64,000 nucleotides of DNA, from NCBI RefSeq assembly GCF_000152745.1, contig NZ_CH672428.1:1140732-1204731 (forward strand). Reading direction: 5' to 3'. Position 1 is the stretch's first letter. Each line of letters begins with the position of its first letter. Source of the stretch: Oceanicaulis sp. HTCC2633. Its GTDB lineage: Bacteria; Pseudomonadota; Alphaproteobacteria; Caulobacterales; Maricaulaceae. The notes under the pieces were generated by a model. The model searched no databases and was not told the DNA's origin. It saw only the letters and a list, made by a program, of their open reading frames with translations. Shown here piece after piece: positions 9,954-19,350 of the stretch. The position numbers were made by a program, and so were the translations under genes.

Positions 9954-10715
9954 CTAGCCCGGCGCGGTCAGGAAAGCCGGCAACAGCCCTTGTGCGGCCA
10001 GCGCGCCCAGCCCGACCCCCAGCGCATTGTTGACCGCATGAGCGAGTATGGCGGGCCAGATCGAGCCTGATTGCTCATAGAGCCAGATCAGGACGAGCCC
10101 CATCACCGCCGCATTGATCGCCTGATGCGGGACGATATGGGACGCCCCGAAGATGATCGAGGAGACAAGCGCCGCCAGCCAGACCGGACGATGCCCTTTC
10201 ATCCATTTATAGACAAAGCCGCGAAAGAAGACTTCCTCGGCGAACGGCGTGACCACAAGCGTCATCCCCACAAAGGCCGCGATCATGCCCGGCGAGGCGG
10301 ACGGTCCGAAATCAAACGGCGCCCGGGTCATCATCGCCCAGGACGGGATCAGCCCGGTCAACGCCTTCACCAGCATCAGCCCCGTCACCGTGAAGCCCAG
10401 GCCCGCCGCCGCGCCGGTCAGAAGCCAGCCCGTCCCGACGGGCCTTAATCCCACCGCACGCCAGTCGAGCCCCTTGAGCAAAAGTCCCAGCCCCCAGAGC
10501 ACGCCCAGAAGCGCGACCGCCTTGCTGAGCTGACTGATGACGAGGATTTTGAGCGGCAGTCTGTCGCCGGAGCCAACATAGGCCTCCATGCCGACCGTCT
10601 CGCTGACGAGCGCCATATGCGCCCAGCTTAGCGCCGTGTAGGCGGCCATGGCTGTGGCGAGCACAACGATCCCGTCCCGAAACCGCCACAGCGGCTGTGT
10701 CACATCTTGATGCAT
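9954..10715 (-). CDS. CPBP-family intramembrane glutamic endopeptidase (CAAX-protease-like)
   Basis: 253 residues with about six to seven hydrophobic segments. The three CPBP/Abi motifs are present: FAEEVFFRGFVY (EExxxR), then ASHIVPHQAINAAVMGL (H), then ILAHAVNNALG (HxxxN). The family contains type-II CAAX prenyl endopeptidases and bacteriocin-immunity proteins; most bacterial members have unknown substrates. It follows the membrane-anchored LuxR regulator by 73 bp, and a functional link through proteolysis at the membrane is conceivable but speculative. Confidence 0.88.
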   Translation of the reverse strand: MHQDVTQPLWRFRDGIVVLATAMAAYTALSWAHMALVSETVGMEAYVGSGDRLPLKILVISQLSKAVALLGVLWGLGLLLKGLDWRAVGLRPVGTGWLLTGAAAGLGFTVTGLMLVKALTGLIPSWAMMTRAPFDFGPSASPGMIAAFVGMTLVVTPFAEEVFFRGFVYKWMKGHRPVWLAALVSSIIFGASHIVPHQAINAAVMGLVLIWLYEQSGSIWPAILAHAVNNALGVGLGALAAQGLLPAFLTAPG

Positions 10716-10788
10716 GATGTCCTCCCTTGCATGGGAGGAGGCTGTCGCGCGGAGGGTTTTGCACCTATCGACGGATGTCAGTGATCTG

Positions 10789-11466
10789 TCAGTCTGCAGA
10801 TGTCAGCGCGGCGCCGCGGGCGAGTTTCACCGCCTCGCCGCGCCCTTGAACGCCCAGCTTGGCGTAGAGGGTGCTGTTATAGGTGCGCACGGTCGTCGGA
10901 GAGAGATTGAGCCGCCGCGCAATCGCCTTGTCGCTCAACCCTTCCGCCAGAAGCGCCAGCAGGGCGCGCTCACGCTCTGTCAGCTGATCCGCGATGACCG
11001 GGTCCAGCCCCGCCTCTTGTCGGGAGGCTCGCTCGATGGACAACAGAGCGCCAGAAGCCGGGGCGTAACGCGCGGTCAGCCAGACGCCCGGCGTCACCGC
11101 GCCCGCCATATCGTCCTCAAGCGTGAACCGCCGCCCTTCAAGCTCCAGCGTCGCACTCAGGCCTGAGAACAGGCCGGGACGTCTTCGCCAGTAAACATGG
11201 GCGACGCCGCTGTCCATTTCGACCGCATCGCCTTTGAGATCATCCAGTGCGCCGCGCCATTGAAGGGGCGCACGCCAGCACCGCGCCACGACGATCAGCA
11301 CGGGCAGCAGGAGCACCAGAACAGGGGAGCGGAACACCCATTCGGGCCGCGCAATCATGAAAACGATGAGCGCGGCGCCCGTGAGCGCCGCGCAGATCAC
11401 CGCCAGAGACGCCCACCGCCGTCCCGCCATAAATGCGGTCAGGCGGCGGCGTTCAGCGGACGTCAT
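10789..11466 (-). CDS. Membrane-anchored LuxR-type transcriptional regulator
   Basis: 225 residues. The N-terminus has two hydrophobic helices (about residues 18-36 and 46-62), then a cytoplasmic stretch of about 90 residues with no recognised sensor domain. The C-terminus is a LuxR/GerE helix-turn-helix (LTERERALLALLAEGLSDKA, then IARRLNLSPTTVRTYNSTL). Receiver and PAS domains are absent. The start codon is 10 bp after the ettA stop. Direct membrane tethering of a LuxR HTH is unusual; release by proteolysis is one option given the neighbouring CPBP protease, but that is inference. Confidence 0.82.
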   Translation of the reverse strand: MTSAERRRLTAFMAGRRWASLAVICAALTGAALIVFMIARPEWVFRSPVLVLLLPVLIVVARCWRAPLQWRGALDDLKGDAVEMDSGVAHVYWRRRPGLFSGLSATLELEGRRFTLEDDMAGAVTPGVWLTARYAPASGALLSIERASRQEAGLDPVIADQLTERERALLALLAEGLSDKAIARRLNLSPTTVRTYNSTLYAKLGVQGRGEAVKLARGAALTSAD

Positions 11467-11476
11467 CGTCGAAGTC

Positions 11477-13141
11477 CTAGCGTTCGAACTTCTGGAACTT
11501 CACGCGCTTGGGCACCAGCGCGTCATCGCCCAGGCGGCGCTTCTTGTCGGCCAGATAGTCGGTGAACGAGCCTTCGAACCATTCCACATGGCTGTCGCCT
11601 TCAAAGGCGAGGATGTGGGTGGCGATCCGGTCGAGGAAGAAGCGATCGTGCGAGATCACCACGGCGCAGCCGGGGAAGTCCTCGAGCGCGGCTTCCAGGG
11701 CCGACAGGGTTTCAACGTCGAGATCGTTGGTCGGTTCGTCGAGGAGGAGCAGATTGCCGCCCTCCTTGAGCATCTTGGCGAGGTGCACGCGGTTGCGCTC
11801 ACCGCCGGACAGGATGCCGACCTTCTTCTGCTGGTCGCCGCCCTTGAAATTGAACGCGCCCACATAGGCCCGGCTCGGCACTTCCTGCTCGCCCAGCATG
11901 ATCATGTCATTGCCGTCGGAAATCTCTTCCCAGACCGTCTTGTTGGGGTCGAGCGCGTCACGCGACTGGTTCACATAACCCAGTTTCACGGTCTCGCCGA
12001 GGGTGACAGACCCGCTATCGGGCTGTTCCTCGCCGACGATCATCTTGAACAGGGTGGTCTTACCCGCGCCGTTCGGACCGATCACCCCCACAACGCCGCC
12101 CGGCGGCAGTTTGAAGTCGAGATCGTTGATCAGCAAGCGGTCATCAAAGCCTTTCGACACATGGTCGAACTCGACCACATTGCCCCCGAGGCGCGGGCCC
12201 GGGGGAATGCGGATGACGGCGGTCGAGATCTTTTCCTTCTCCGCCGCGTCCCGCTTTTCCTCATAGGACTTGATACGCGCCTTGGACTTGGCCTGACGCG
12301 CTTTCGGCGCGGCGCGGATCCATTCCAGTTCGCGAGCCAGAGCGCGCTGCTTGGCGCCCTCTTCGCGGGATTCCTGCTCGAGGCGCTTGGCCTTCTGCTC
12401 CAGCCAGTCCGAATAGCCGCCCTTGTAAGGCACGCCCTGACCGCGATCGAGTTCGAGAGTCCAGGTGGTGATGGCGTCCAGGAAGTAACGGTCGTGGGTG
12501 ACGATCAGAACGGCGCCGGGATAGTTCTCCAGGTGATTCTGGAGCCAGGCGACGCTTTCGGCATCGAGGTGGTTGGTCGGTTCGTCGAGCAGCAGCATGT
12601 GCGGCTTGGACAGAAGAAGCTGGCAGATCGCCACGCGGCGGCGCTCACCGCCCGAGAGGTTCGTCACATCCGCATCCGGCGCCGGGCAGCGCAGGGCGTC
12701 CATGGCCATCTCGATCTTGGAATCGATGTCCCACGCATCGCGCGCGTCGACCTGCTCCTGCAGCTCGGTCATCTTCTCCATCAGCTCGTCGGAGTAATCC
12801 TCAGCAAGCTGCATGGCGATGGCGTTGTAGGCGTCATAGATCTGCTTGTCCTCAGACCCCTCAATGACGTTCTCCCACACGGTCTTGTCGGGGTTGAGCT
12901 TGGGCTCCTGCGGCAGATAGCCCACGCGCACGCCCTTTTCCGCCCAGGCCTCGCCGGTGAAGTCATTGTCCTGACCGGCCATGATGCGCAGCAGCGAGGA
13001 TTTACCCGCGCCGTTGACGCCCACGACGCCGATCTTGGCGTCCGGCAGGAAGTGCAGCGAGATGCCGGAGAAGACCTGTTTCCCGCCGGGATAGGTCTTC
13101 GCCAGATTGTCCATGTGATAGACGTATTGATACGCGGCCAT
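11477..13141 (-). CDS. ettA: Energy-dependent translational throttle protein EttA (ABC-F ATPase)
   Basis: 554 residues, matching EttA (about 555). Two ABC ATPase domains have Walker A motifs GVNGAGKSS and GPNGAGKTT and signatures LSGGERRR and LSGGERNR. They are joined by the charged P-site interaction arm/linker. There are no membrane segments. Known role: binds the ribosomal E site and gates translation elongation according to the ADP:ATP ratio. The start is placed at ATG 13141 (MAAYQYVYHMDNLAK, as in other EttA proteins) with GGAG upstream; the frame is open to 13213. Confidence 0.95.
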   Translation of the reverse strand: MAAYQYVYHMDNLAKTYPGGKQVFSGISLHFLPDAKIGVVGVNGAGKSSLLRIMAGQDNDFTGEAWAEKGVRVGYLPQEPKLNPDKTVWENVIEGSEDKQIYDAYNAIAMQLAEDYSDELMEKMTELQEQVDARDAWDIDSKIEMAMDALRCPAPDADVTNLSGGERRRVAICQLLLSKPHMLLLDEPTNHLDAESVAWLQNHLENYPGAVLIVTHDRYFLDAITTWTLELDRGQGVPYKGGYSDWLEQKAKRLEQESREEGAKQRALARELEWIRAAPKARQAKSKARIKSYEEKRDAAEKEKISTAVIRIPPGPRLGGNVVEFDHVSKGFDDRLLINDLDFKLPPGGVVGVIGPNGAGKTTLFKMIVGEEQPDSGSVTLGETVKLGYVNQSRDALDPNKTVWEEISDGNDMIMLGEQEVPSRAYVGAFNFKGGDQQKKVGILSGGERNRVHLAKMLKEGGNLLLLDEPTNDLDVETLSALEAALEDFPGCAVVISHDRFFLDRIATHILAFEGDSHVEWFEGSFTDYLADKKRRLGDDALVPKRVKFQKFER

Positions 13142-13309
13142 AGGCGCAGCGCTCCATTGATGAGGGGCTGAAACTTTGCGCCCGCTATACCGGAGATAGG
13201 GGGGCGGATGCAATCGGGGCTGTAGGCCAGACCGCGCAACGCTTTCCAGAGTGTAACGTGAAACCGCGCGAGCGACGTGTCAGGCTTTCCCCAAACGGGG
13301 GAGATGCTC

Positions 13310-14755
13310 ATGAACGCCTTGATCGCGCTGGCGCTGGCCGCCGCGCAGCAGACCGCCCTGCCGAACTCGGTTTCGGTCAGCCGGACCGGGGAGGACTGGA
13401 GCACGGTCACCCTCACGCTGGGCTTTGACGCGGAGGCGGGCGACAGCCTCGCCTTGCGCTTCCCCGAGCAATGGGGACCCGCGGAAAACCTGACGCAGCT
13501 TGTCAGCGATGTGGCCGTCAGCGGCCCGGATGGGCCTCTGGCGTTCGAGCGGGCTGGCGCGTCCCTGTCTGTAACCGCCCTGCCCGCTGGCCCGATCGAG
13601 GTCCGCTATGACATAGCGCAGGATTATGAGGGTGAACCGCAATGGGGCGCACAGCGCCTGCCCGGCATGCGGCCCGTCCTGCAGCCGGACTACGCCTTCT
13701 TTGCGGGCGGCGCGGTGCTGCCGTCTTTTGACGAGGCGACAGATGACGTCCGCGTCATCCTGCCAGACGGCGGCAGGATCAACCGCCCCGTTGATGAGGC
13801 AGGCGAAAGCGCGCCTGTCTCTTACGCCGCGCTGACCAACGGCCTGTTCGCTTTTGGGGCGTTCCGGATGGAGACAACCGATGGGGACGGCCTCGCTTTG
13901 CGCTCGGCGATCCGGGGCGACTGGGCGCTCGATGACACGACCTTGCATGCCGTGACAGCGGACACGCTGGGCCAGGCGGCGAGCCTGTTCGAGGACCCGG
14001 CGTTTGCGCAATACTTCGTCATGGTGACGCCGCTGCCGGAGCTGCCTCAGGGCTCGGCGGTGATCGGATCGGGCTTTGATGAGGCCTTCTTCCTGCTCGC
14101 CACGCCCAATGCCGATCCTGAAAACCTCATCCACACGATCACCCATGAAGTCCTGCACGAATGGATTCCGCGCCGGGCCGGTCAGACCGATGAGGCGACC
14201 GATCCTGCCCGCGCCTGGTTCACCGAAGGCTTCACCGAGTATTTCACCCAGCGCCTGCTCCTTCAGACCGGCCGCATCACGCTTGATGAGTTCGCGGCCA
14301 ACATGGACGCGCTTTGGACGGCCTACAGGACATCGGACGTGAACACACTGCCCGCCGAGGCGCTCAATGAGCGCCTGTTTGAGAGCGAACAGACCGAGCG
14401 CCTGCCCTATCAGCGCGGCGCCTTGCTGGCCCTGCATTGGGATACGATCCTGAAAGCGGAGGGCGATGAAGGCCTGACCCGCGTGCTCGCCACTCTCATT
14501 GACCGCGCCGACGCGCTGGAAGGGGACGGACACGCGCGCACCCTCTCAGACGCCGCGCTGCACGCCGCCCTGCGCGACGCGCTCGGCCAGCAGTTCGACG
14601 CGGATTACCAGCACTACATTGTCGAGGGCGGGCTGATCGATCTGCGCACGCTGACCCTGCCGGAGTGCCTGGAAGCCGACGCCCACGCCCATCTGCGGAT
14701 CAAGCCGGCTTCTGAAGCGCTTGAGGCGTGTGCGGCAGGGATTGTGGGGAAATAG
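13310..14755 (+). CDS. Secreted gluzincin metallopeptidase (M1/M61-like)
   Basis: About 481 residues. A short hydrophobic N-terminus (MNALIALALAAAQ) suggests export. The zinc site is clear: HEVLHEW (HExxH) followed by ARAWFTEGFTEYFTQ, giving the third Glu ligand as in M1/M61 gluzincins. The N-terminal half is beta-rich and lacks other recognised domains. The start at 13310 is preceded by GGGGGAG; an in-frame ATG lies 6 bases earlier and a GTG at 13277. It probably cleaves peptides in the periplasm. The next gene, a SIMPL lipoprotein, is 69 bp downstream. Confidence 0.8.
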   Translation: MNALIALALAAAQQTALPNSVSVSRTGEDWSTVTLTLGFDAEAGDSLALRFPEQWGPAENLTQLVSDVAVSGPDGPLAFERAGASLSVTALPAGPIEVRYDIAQDYEGEPQWGAQRLPGMRPVLQPDYAFFAGGAVLPSFDEATDDVRVILPDGGRINRPVDEAGESAPVSYAALTNGLFAFGAFRMETTDGDGLALRSAIRGDWALDDTTLHAVTADTLGQAASLFEDPAFAQYFVMVTPLPELPQGSAVIGSGFDEAFFLLATPNADPENLIHTITHEVLHEWIPRRAGQTDEATDPARAWFTEGFTEYFTQRLLLQTGRITLDEFAANMDALWTAYRTSDVNTLPAEALNERLFESEQTERLPYQRGALLALHWDTILKAEGDEGLTRVLATLIDRADALEGDGHARTLSDAALHAALRDALGQQFDADYQHYIVEGGLIDLRTLTLPECLEADAHAHLRIKPASEALEACAAGIVGK

Positions 14756-14824
14756 TCGCGAGCCACTCAGGGCATTCTCAAGAGCCGAAAATGGCGTATG
14801 GTTTCTCCAATAGGGGGAAATCAC

Positions 14825-15580
14825 ATGAAACGGCTCATTCTTCCAGCCCTGCTTCTGGCCAGCCCGCTCCTTGCCGCCTGCGAGCCTGAAACGCCGCGCA
14901 CGGTGACAGTGACCGCCGAAGGGTGGGCAGTGGAACCCGCGCACTATGCTGTGGTCGAAGTTCACCTCGGCGCACGCGCGGAGACTCAGGCTGAGGCTTT
15001 AGAACAAGCGCAAGCCCTTTTCACGACGTTAAACAGTCAATTGCCCCGATTAGAAGGCATGGAGAGCTTCGCCCTGAGCACTCAAGAACTTGATATTCAG
15101 CAAGACTGCCCAAGGGGCCAGAACCGCAATATCTACAGGGGGACACCATGCGAGGCGGAGGGATATGTGGTGACTCAACGCATCACAATTACAATTTCGC
15201 CGGCAGCTCTAGCTGGAAACATGGCGAGCCTTGCCAACGAGCTGGGCGCAGCCGATGCCAGCATTTACGACTTTCTCGCTGGAGATGCGGAGAGCGTTGA
15301 CAGAAGAGCGTTGCAGGATGCCTTGGCGAACGCCCAGCACAGCGCCAATGCCTTGGCTGAGGCCTCCGGTCTCGAGCTTGGGGACATCATCTCCATTCAA
15401 CCCGCATACGGGCGCGTAGATGTGAATCGCAGGCGTGTTGATGAGGAAACAATCACCGTAACCGCGCAGATGCGCGCGCCCGTTCAAGAATTGGATATCT
15501 CGCCCTCGGATATCCGGGCAGGTTCAGAAATCACCGTCGTCTTCGAACTCGCCGATCCGGTCCCAGCCTCTAACGACTAA
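14825..15580 (+). CDS. SIMPL (DUF541) domain lipoprotein
   Basis: About 251 residues from ATG 14825 with AGGGGGA upstream. The lipoprotein signal has lipobox LLAAC. SIMPL features are VTVTAEGWAVEPAHYAVVEV at the N-terminus, then a helical segment (ALQDALANAQHSANALAEAS) and GDIISIQPAYG. SIMPL proteins are oligomeric envelope proteins of mostly unknown function. Codon and base use is noticeably AT-richer than the flanking genes from about 14990 to 15480. A second, diverged SIMPL-like gene lies 2.9 kb downstream. Confidence 0.8.
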   Translation: MKRLILPALLLASPLLAACEPETPRTVTVTAEGWAVEPAHYAVVEVHLGARAETQAEALEQAQALFTTLNSQLPRLEGMESFALSTQELDIQQDCPRGQNRNIYRGTPCEAEGYVVTQRITITISPAALAGNMASLANELGAADASIYDFLAGDAESVDRRALQDALANAQHSANALAEASGLELGDIISIQPAYGRVDVNRRRVDEETITVTAQMRAPVQELDISPSDIRAGSEITVVFELADPVPASND

Positions 15581-15583
15581 CCC

Positions 15584-15943
15584 CTACTCCGGCCGCTCCA
15601 CATTCGCGCAGGCGTATTCGGCGATATGGCCGGAGATGGCGTTCGGGTCGATGGGCTCGAAATGGTAATTGCGGTGGTCCGCGTTCATCTCGTCCACCGT
15701 ATGGCCCTGCCCCAGATAACGCACGAGGCCCTCGCGGCAGTTGATCTCGCGCTGCACGAAGGTCTCCCCGCGACGGCCCACGCGGCGGGTGACGATCTCC
15801 AGATTGCCGCCGCGGATCGGCACCAGCATCAGCACGTCATAGCGCGCCGCCGGATCATTCGGCACGTCGATCACGGGGAAACGCTGGGCCTGCGCACTGA
15901 CGGCGAGGCTGGCGGAGAGGGCGAGAGTGACGAGTACAGGCAT
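15584..15943 (-). CDS. Small secreted protein, unknown function
   Basis: 119 residues with a clear signal peptide (MPVLVTLALSASLAVSAQAQ) and a good ribosome site (GGGAGG). The mature part is about 99 residues with two Cys (INCREG and EYACANVE) that could form one disulfide. I recognise no family. It converges with the SIMPL lipoprotein gene (3 bp apart) and is divergent from the DPP-IV-like peptidase gene. Confidence 0.7.
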   Translation of the reverse strand: MPVLVTLALSASLAVSAQAQRFPVIDVPNDPAARYDVLMLVPIRGGNLEIVTRRVGRRGETFVQREINCREGLVRYLGQGHTVDEMNADHRNYHFEPIDPNAISGHIAEYACANVERPE

Positions 15944-16090
15944 GGACGCCTCCCAGAAATTGAACGCTTCCGGACATTCTCAGTCTCGCCGAAGAATGCT
16001 TAAGATCAGTTACGAGGCCGCCCCGACATTGTCCCCCGCGCGCCCTGCCTGTAGCTTCGCGCCCGACAGAACAAGAGAAGGGGAGTTCTC

Positions 16091-18337
16091 ATGCGCCACG
16101 CCCTGTCCACCTGCGTGTGCCTGCTGGCCTTGATCGCCTGCGCGCCATCCACAGACATCCAGGCCTCCGAGCCCGCAGACCCGGCGGCCCTGAGCATTGA
16201 TGATGTGTTCGGCAGCGCGAACCTCGCCGGCGCCACGCCGCGCGGCCTGCGCTTTTCACCTGATGGCGAGCGCGTGACCTTCCTGCGCCCCAAGGATGAC
16301 GACCGCACGGTGACCGATCTCTGGGCGATGGATCTCAGCGATGGCCGGACCTACATGCTGGTTGATTCCGCCGTGCTGGCGCCCGATGAGCGGGAGCTGT
16401 CCGAGGCCGAGATCCAGTATCGCGAGCGCGCCCGCATCTCCACCTCCGGCGTCGTCAGCTATGACTGGGACGAGACGGGCGAAGCCATTCTGGTGCCGCT
16501 CGATGGTGATGTCTTCTACGTCGATGTGAACACCGGCGAGGCCGAGCGCCTGATGCAGACCGAGGCGTTCGAGACCGACGCCCGCGTCAGCCCGGACGGG
16601 TCCTATGTGAGCTTCATCCGCGACCAGAACCTCTGGGTGCACGATCTTGAAACCGGCGAGGAGCGCGCCCTGACCACCGAGGGCGGCGATGCGATCAGCT
16701 GGGGCGTCGCCGAATTCGTCGCCCAGGAAGAGATGAGCCGTTACACCGGCTATTGGTGGAGCCCGGATGGCCGCTATATCGCCGCGGCGCGCATTGACGA
16801 GACCCCGGTCGAGATCGTGCCCCGCTTCGGCATCAACGCCGAGGGCGTCACCGTCACCGACCAGCGCTATCCGCGCGCGGGCACGCCGAACGTGCTGATC
16901 GAGCTGCATGTCATCGATGTGGCCACCGGCGAACGGACGCAGGTCGATCTCGGGGAAGAGACCGACATCTATCTCGCCCGGGTGAACTGGAGCCAGGACA
17001 GCGGCACGCTGTACGCCCAGCGCCAGAACCGCGCCCAGACCGTGCTCGACATTCTGGCCGCGAACCCGGAGACCGGCGCGACCGAGACCGTCCTCACCGA
17101 GCAGAACGACGCCTGGATCAACCTCACCAATGATTTCCGCGCGCTCGAGGATGGCGGCTTCCTGTGGACCTCCGAACGCACGGGCTTCCGGCACATCTAT
17201 CATGTGAGCGCGGACGGCGCGGTGCGCCCCCTGACCTCGGGCGAGTGGGTGGTCGATGATATCGCGGGCCTGTCTGAAGACGGCGCGACGGTCTATTTCG
17301 AAGGCTGGGTGACGAGCCCGCTCGAGCGTCATCTGTACGCCGTGCCCTTTGAGGGCGGCGAGCCGGTCCAGATCACCGAAGGCGAAGGCCGCTGGAGCGT
17401 GAGCCTCGGTCAGGGCGGCACGGGCTTTATCGGCAGCTATTCCGATCCCGACACCCCGCCCCAGACGGCGCTCTACGACATTTCCGGCGAGCGCGTGGCC
17501 TGGATCGAGGAAAACACCATCAATGAAGACCACCCCTATGCGCCGTTCCTCGCGAGCCATCTGGTTCCCGAATTCGGCACGGTCCTCGCCGATGACGGGG
17601 AGACCGAGCTCTACTGGTCCATGCTCAAGCCGGACCATTGCTCGGCGGCCAATCCCTGCCCGGCCATCGTGCAGGTCTATGGCGGACCGCACGTCCAGAC
17701 CGTGTCCGGGGGCTGGGTCGGCGCGCGTGATCAGCTGTTCGCGGACGAGGGCTATATCCTCTTCAAGCTCGACAATCGCGGCAGCTGGAATCGCGGCCTC
17801 GCTTTTGAAGCGGAGCTCCATGACCGTATGGGCACGGTCGAGGTGCGCGACCAGCTGACGGGGCTCGATTACCTTGAAAGCCTGGATTTCGTGGACAATG
17901 ACCGCATCGGTCTGTGGGGCTGGTCCTATGGCGGCTACATGACGCTGATGACCACGCTGCAGGCGCCGGGCCGGTTCGACGCCGCGGTTTCGGGCGCGCC
18001 GGTGACCGACTGGTCGCTCTATGACACCCATTACACCGAGCGCTACATGGACACCCCGCAGAACAATGAGAGCGGCTATTATGAAGGCTCCGCCTTCGCC
18101 CATCTCGACGGGTATGAAACCCCGACCCTGCTGATCCATGGCATGGCGGATGACAACGTCACCTTCGACCATGCCACCCGGCTCTATGCCGAGCTGCAGG
18201 AACGCGGCGAGCTCTTCGAGATGATGACCTATCCCGGTCAGCGTCACGGTGTGCGCCCGCCCGCCCTGCAACGCCATCTGTGGACCACGATCTACGACTT
18301 CTTCGGCCGCGAACTGGCCGAGGAGGACCAGGAGTAA
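16091..18337 (+). CDS. DPP-IV-family S9 serine peptidase, probable lipoprotein
   Basis: 748 residues. The signal sequence has lipobox-like LIAC. The N-terminal beta-propeller includes the DPP-IV signature WGVAEFVAQEEMSRYTGYWW, whose Glu pair binds the substrate N-terminus. The C-terminal alpha/beta-hydrolase has the nucleophile Ser in GWSYGGYMT (near residue 613), Asp in HGMADDNV (near 687) and His in GQRHGVRP (near 719). It should remove X-Pro or X-Ala dipeptides from peptide N-termini in the periplasm. It is monocistronic: a strong hairpin terminator follows 23 bp after the stop. Confidence 0.93.
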   Translation: MRHALSTCVCLLALIACAPSTDIQASEPADPAALSIDDVFGSANLAGATPRGLRFSPDGERVTFLRPKDDDRTVTDLWAMDLSDGRTYMLVDSAVLAPDERELSEAEIQYRERARISTSGVVSYDWDETGEAILVPLDGDVFYVDVNTGEAERLMQTEAFETDARVSPDGSYVSFIRDQNLWVHDLETGEERALTTEGGDAISWGVAEFVAQEEMSRYTGYWWSPDGRYIAAARIDETPVEIVPRFGINAEGVTVTDQRYPRAGTPNVLIELHVIDVATGERTQVDLGEETDIYLARVNWSQDSGTLYAQRQNRAQTVLDILAANPETGATETVLTEQNDAWINLTNDFRALEDGGFLWTSERTGFRHIYHVSADGAVRPLTSGEWVVDDIAGLSEDGATVYFEGWVTSPLERHLYAVPFEGGEPVQITEGEGRWSVSLGQGGTGFIGSYSDPDTPPQTALYDISGERVAWIEENTINEDHPYAPFLASHLVPEFGTVLADDGETELYWSMLKPDHCSAANPCPAIVQVYGGPHVQTVSGGWVGARDQLFADEGYILFKLDNRGSWNRGLAFEAELHDRMGTVEVRDQLTGLDYLESLDFVDNDRIGLWGWSYGGYMTLMTTLQAPGRFDAAVSGAPVTDWSLYDTHYTERYMDTPQNNESGYYEGSAFAHLDGYETPTLLIHGMADDNVTFDHATRLYAELQERGELFEMMTYPGQRHGVRPPALQRHLWTTIYDFFGRELAEEDQE

Positions 18338-18360
18338 GTCTATCGGCGGACCAGACGCGA

Positions 18361-18389
18361 AAACCCCGGAGCCAAGCTCCGGGGTTTTT
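18361..18389 (+). terminator. Rho-independent terminator of the DPP-IV-like gene
   Basis: A perfect 12-bp stem (18361-18372 with 18376-18387), 3-base loop CAA, and a run of five T at 18385-18389. It lies between the S9 peptidase stop and the next gene start. Confidence 0.92.
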
Positions 18390-18441
18390 GTTTGCGCAGG
18401 CGCAAGCCGCCTCTAGAGTGTGCAAGCACACGCAATAGGGG

Positions 18442-19149
18442 ATGCGAAACATGATGAAGACGATGGGTGTAACGGTTCTGGCAAGCTGCCTGCTCTGGGC
18501 TGCACCTGCACCCGCACTCGCTCAATCGGCCAGTTCAGCGCCAACCTTGGACATTATGGTCAGAGGCAAGGGCTCAGTTTCTCAAGAGGCGCAAGAAGGG
18601 GTTCTTCTTATTAGTGGTAACGTTAGTACAGATTTTGATTGGGGCGCGTTTCGATCTGGCCTGATAGAGCAAACAAATGTCACGGCGTTAGAACGAAGCA
18701 ATGGATGGGTTTTGTACCCACCACTGAGCTCGGCAGATGAAGCTTCAGAGCAAACTCCTGTTTTCAGTTACTTTGAAGGCTCCGCTGATGAAATTTCAGC
18801 AGCTCTGAGTTACATCTCCGATGCTGACCTGGATGTTTCCACATCCATTCAATGGATCACAAACCCAACACCAGAGACTGAAAGCCGAGCTGTTGAACGA
18901 GCGACAGCTGATGCCCGCAACAGAGCCGTCATCGTAGCTTCGTCTGCTGGATGCAACTTGGTCCGCCTCAGCTCGATAGAACTCATCAGAATAGAACCAA
19001 GTGAAAACAGTGAAAACAATGATGACGCGCTCATCAGCCCTAGCAGCTTGAGTGAATCGTCTGAGCATTCAACGCACGTCACGGCCACACAACCACTCGC
19101 TTTTTTTGAAGCTCATATTTCAGCGTCATTCTTGGCCCAGTGCCCATAA
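18442..19149 (+). CDS. Secreted SIMPL-like protein, AT-rich
   Basis: 235 residues with a signal peptide ending ALAQS. The segment RAVERATADARNRAVIVAS followed by GCNLVRLSSIEL resembles the helix-strand unit of SIMPL/DUF541 proteins, but the N-terminal strands are diverged. An Asn/Ser-rich insert (SENSENNDDALISPSSLSE) follows. Base composition is strikingly AT-rich compared with all neighbours (for example 18601-18660 is about 43% GC), which suggests a different origin. The start may be 18442 or 18454. The inverted-repeat cluster begins just after it. Confidence 0.6.
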   Translation: MRNMMKTMGVTVLASCLLWAAPAPALAQSASSAPTLDIMVRGKGSVSQEAQEGVLLISGNVSTDFDWGAFRSGLIEQTNVTALERSNGWVLYPPLSSADEASEQTPVFSYFEGSADEISAALSYISDADLDVSTSIQWITNPTPETESRAVERATADARNRAVIVASSAGCNLVRLSSIELIRIEPSENSENNDDALISPSSLSESSEHSTHVTATQPLAFFEAHISASFLAQCP

Positions 19150-19190
19150 ACAAATAAACCCCATTACAGCCTTCCCTCACTTCTGCATTC

Positions 19191-19289
19191 TGTCATCCCG
19201 GACGCGAAGCGATCCGGGATCTACCGAAACCGCTCTGTTTTGATCACAGCAATGAAACCGGTAGATCCCGGCTCAGGGCCGGGATGACA
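19191..19289. repeat. Nested inverted repeat, REP/MITE-like (99 bp)
   Basis: The outer arms TGTCATCCCGG (19191-19201) and CCGGGATGACA (19279-19289) are perfect complements. The inner arms CCGGGATCTACCG (19214-19226) and CGGTAGATCCCGG (19259-19271) are also perfect. The whole unit can fold into one long hairpin. GTCATCCCGG-type palindromic units are commonly dispersed between alphaproteobacterial genes. Confidence 0.8.
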
Positions 19290-19350
19290 CTCAGAGGGAA
19301 TAGAAGAAGCACCCCCATCCCCGCCGCAAGACGGCGAGGGCATGAGCAGG

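Noticed and set aside
16256..18277. Very long antisense open frame opposite the DPP-IV-like gene
   Set aside because: High-GC shadow frame. No domain, no ribosome site, and the plus-strand protein has full catalytic motifs.
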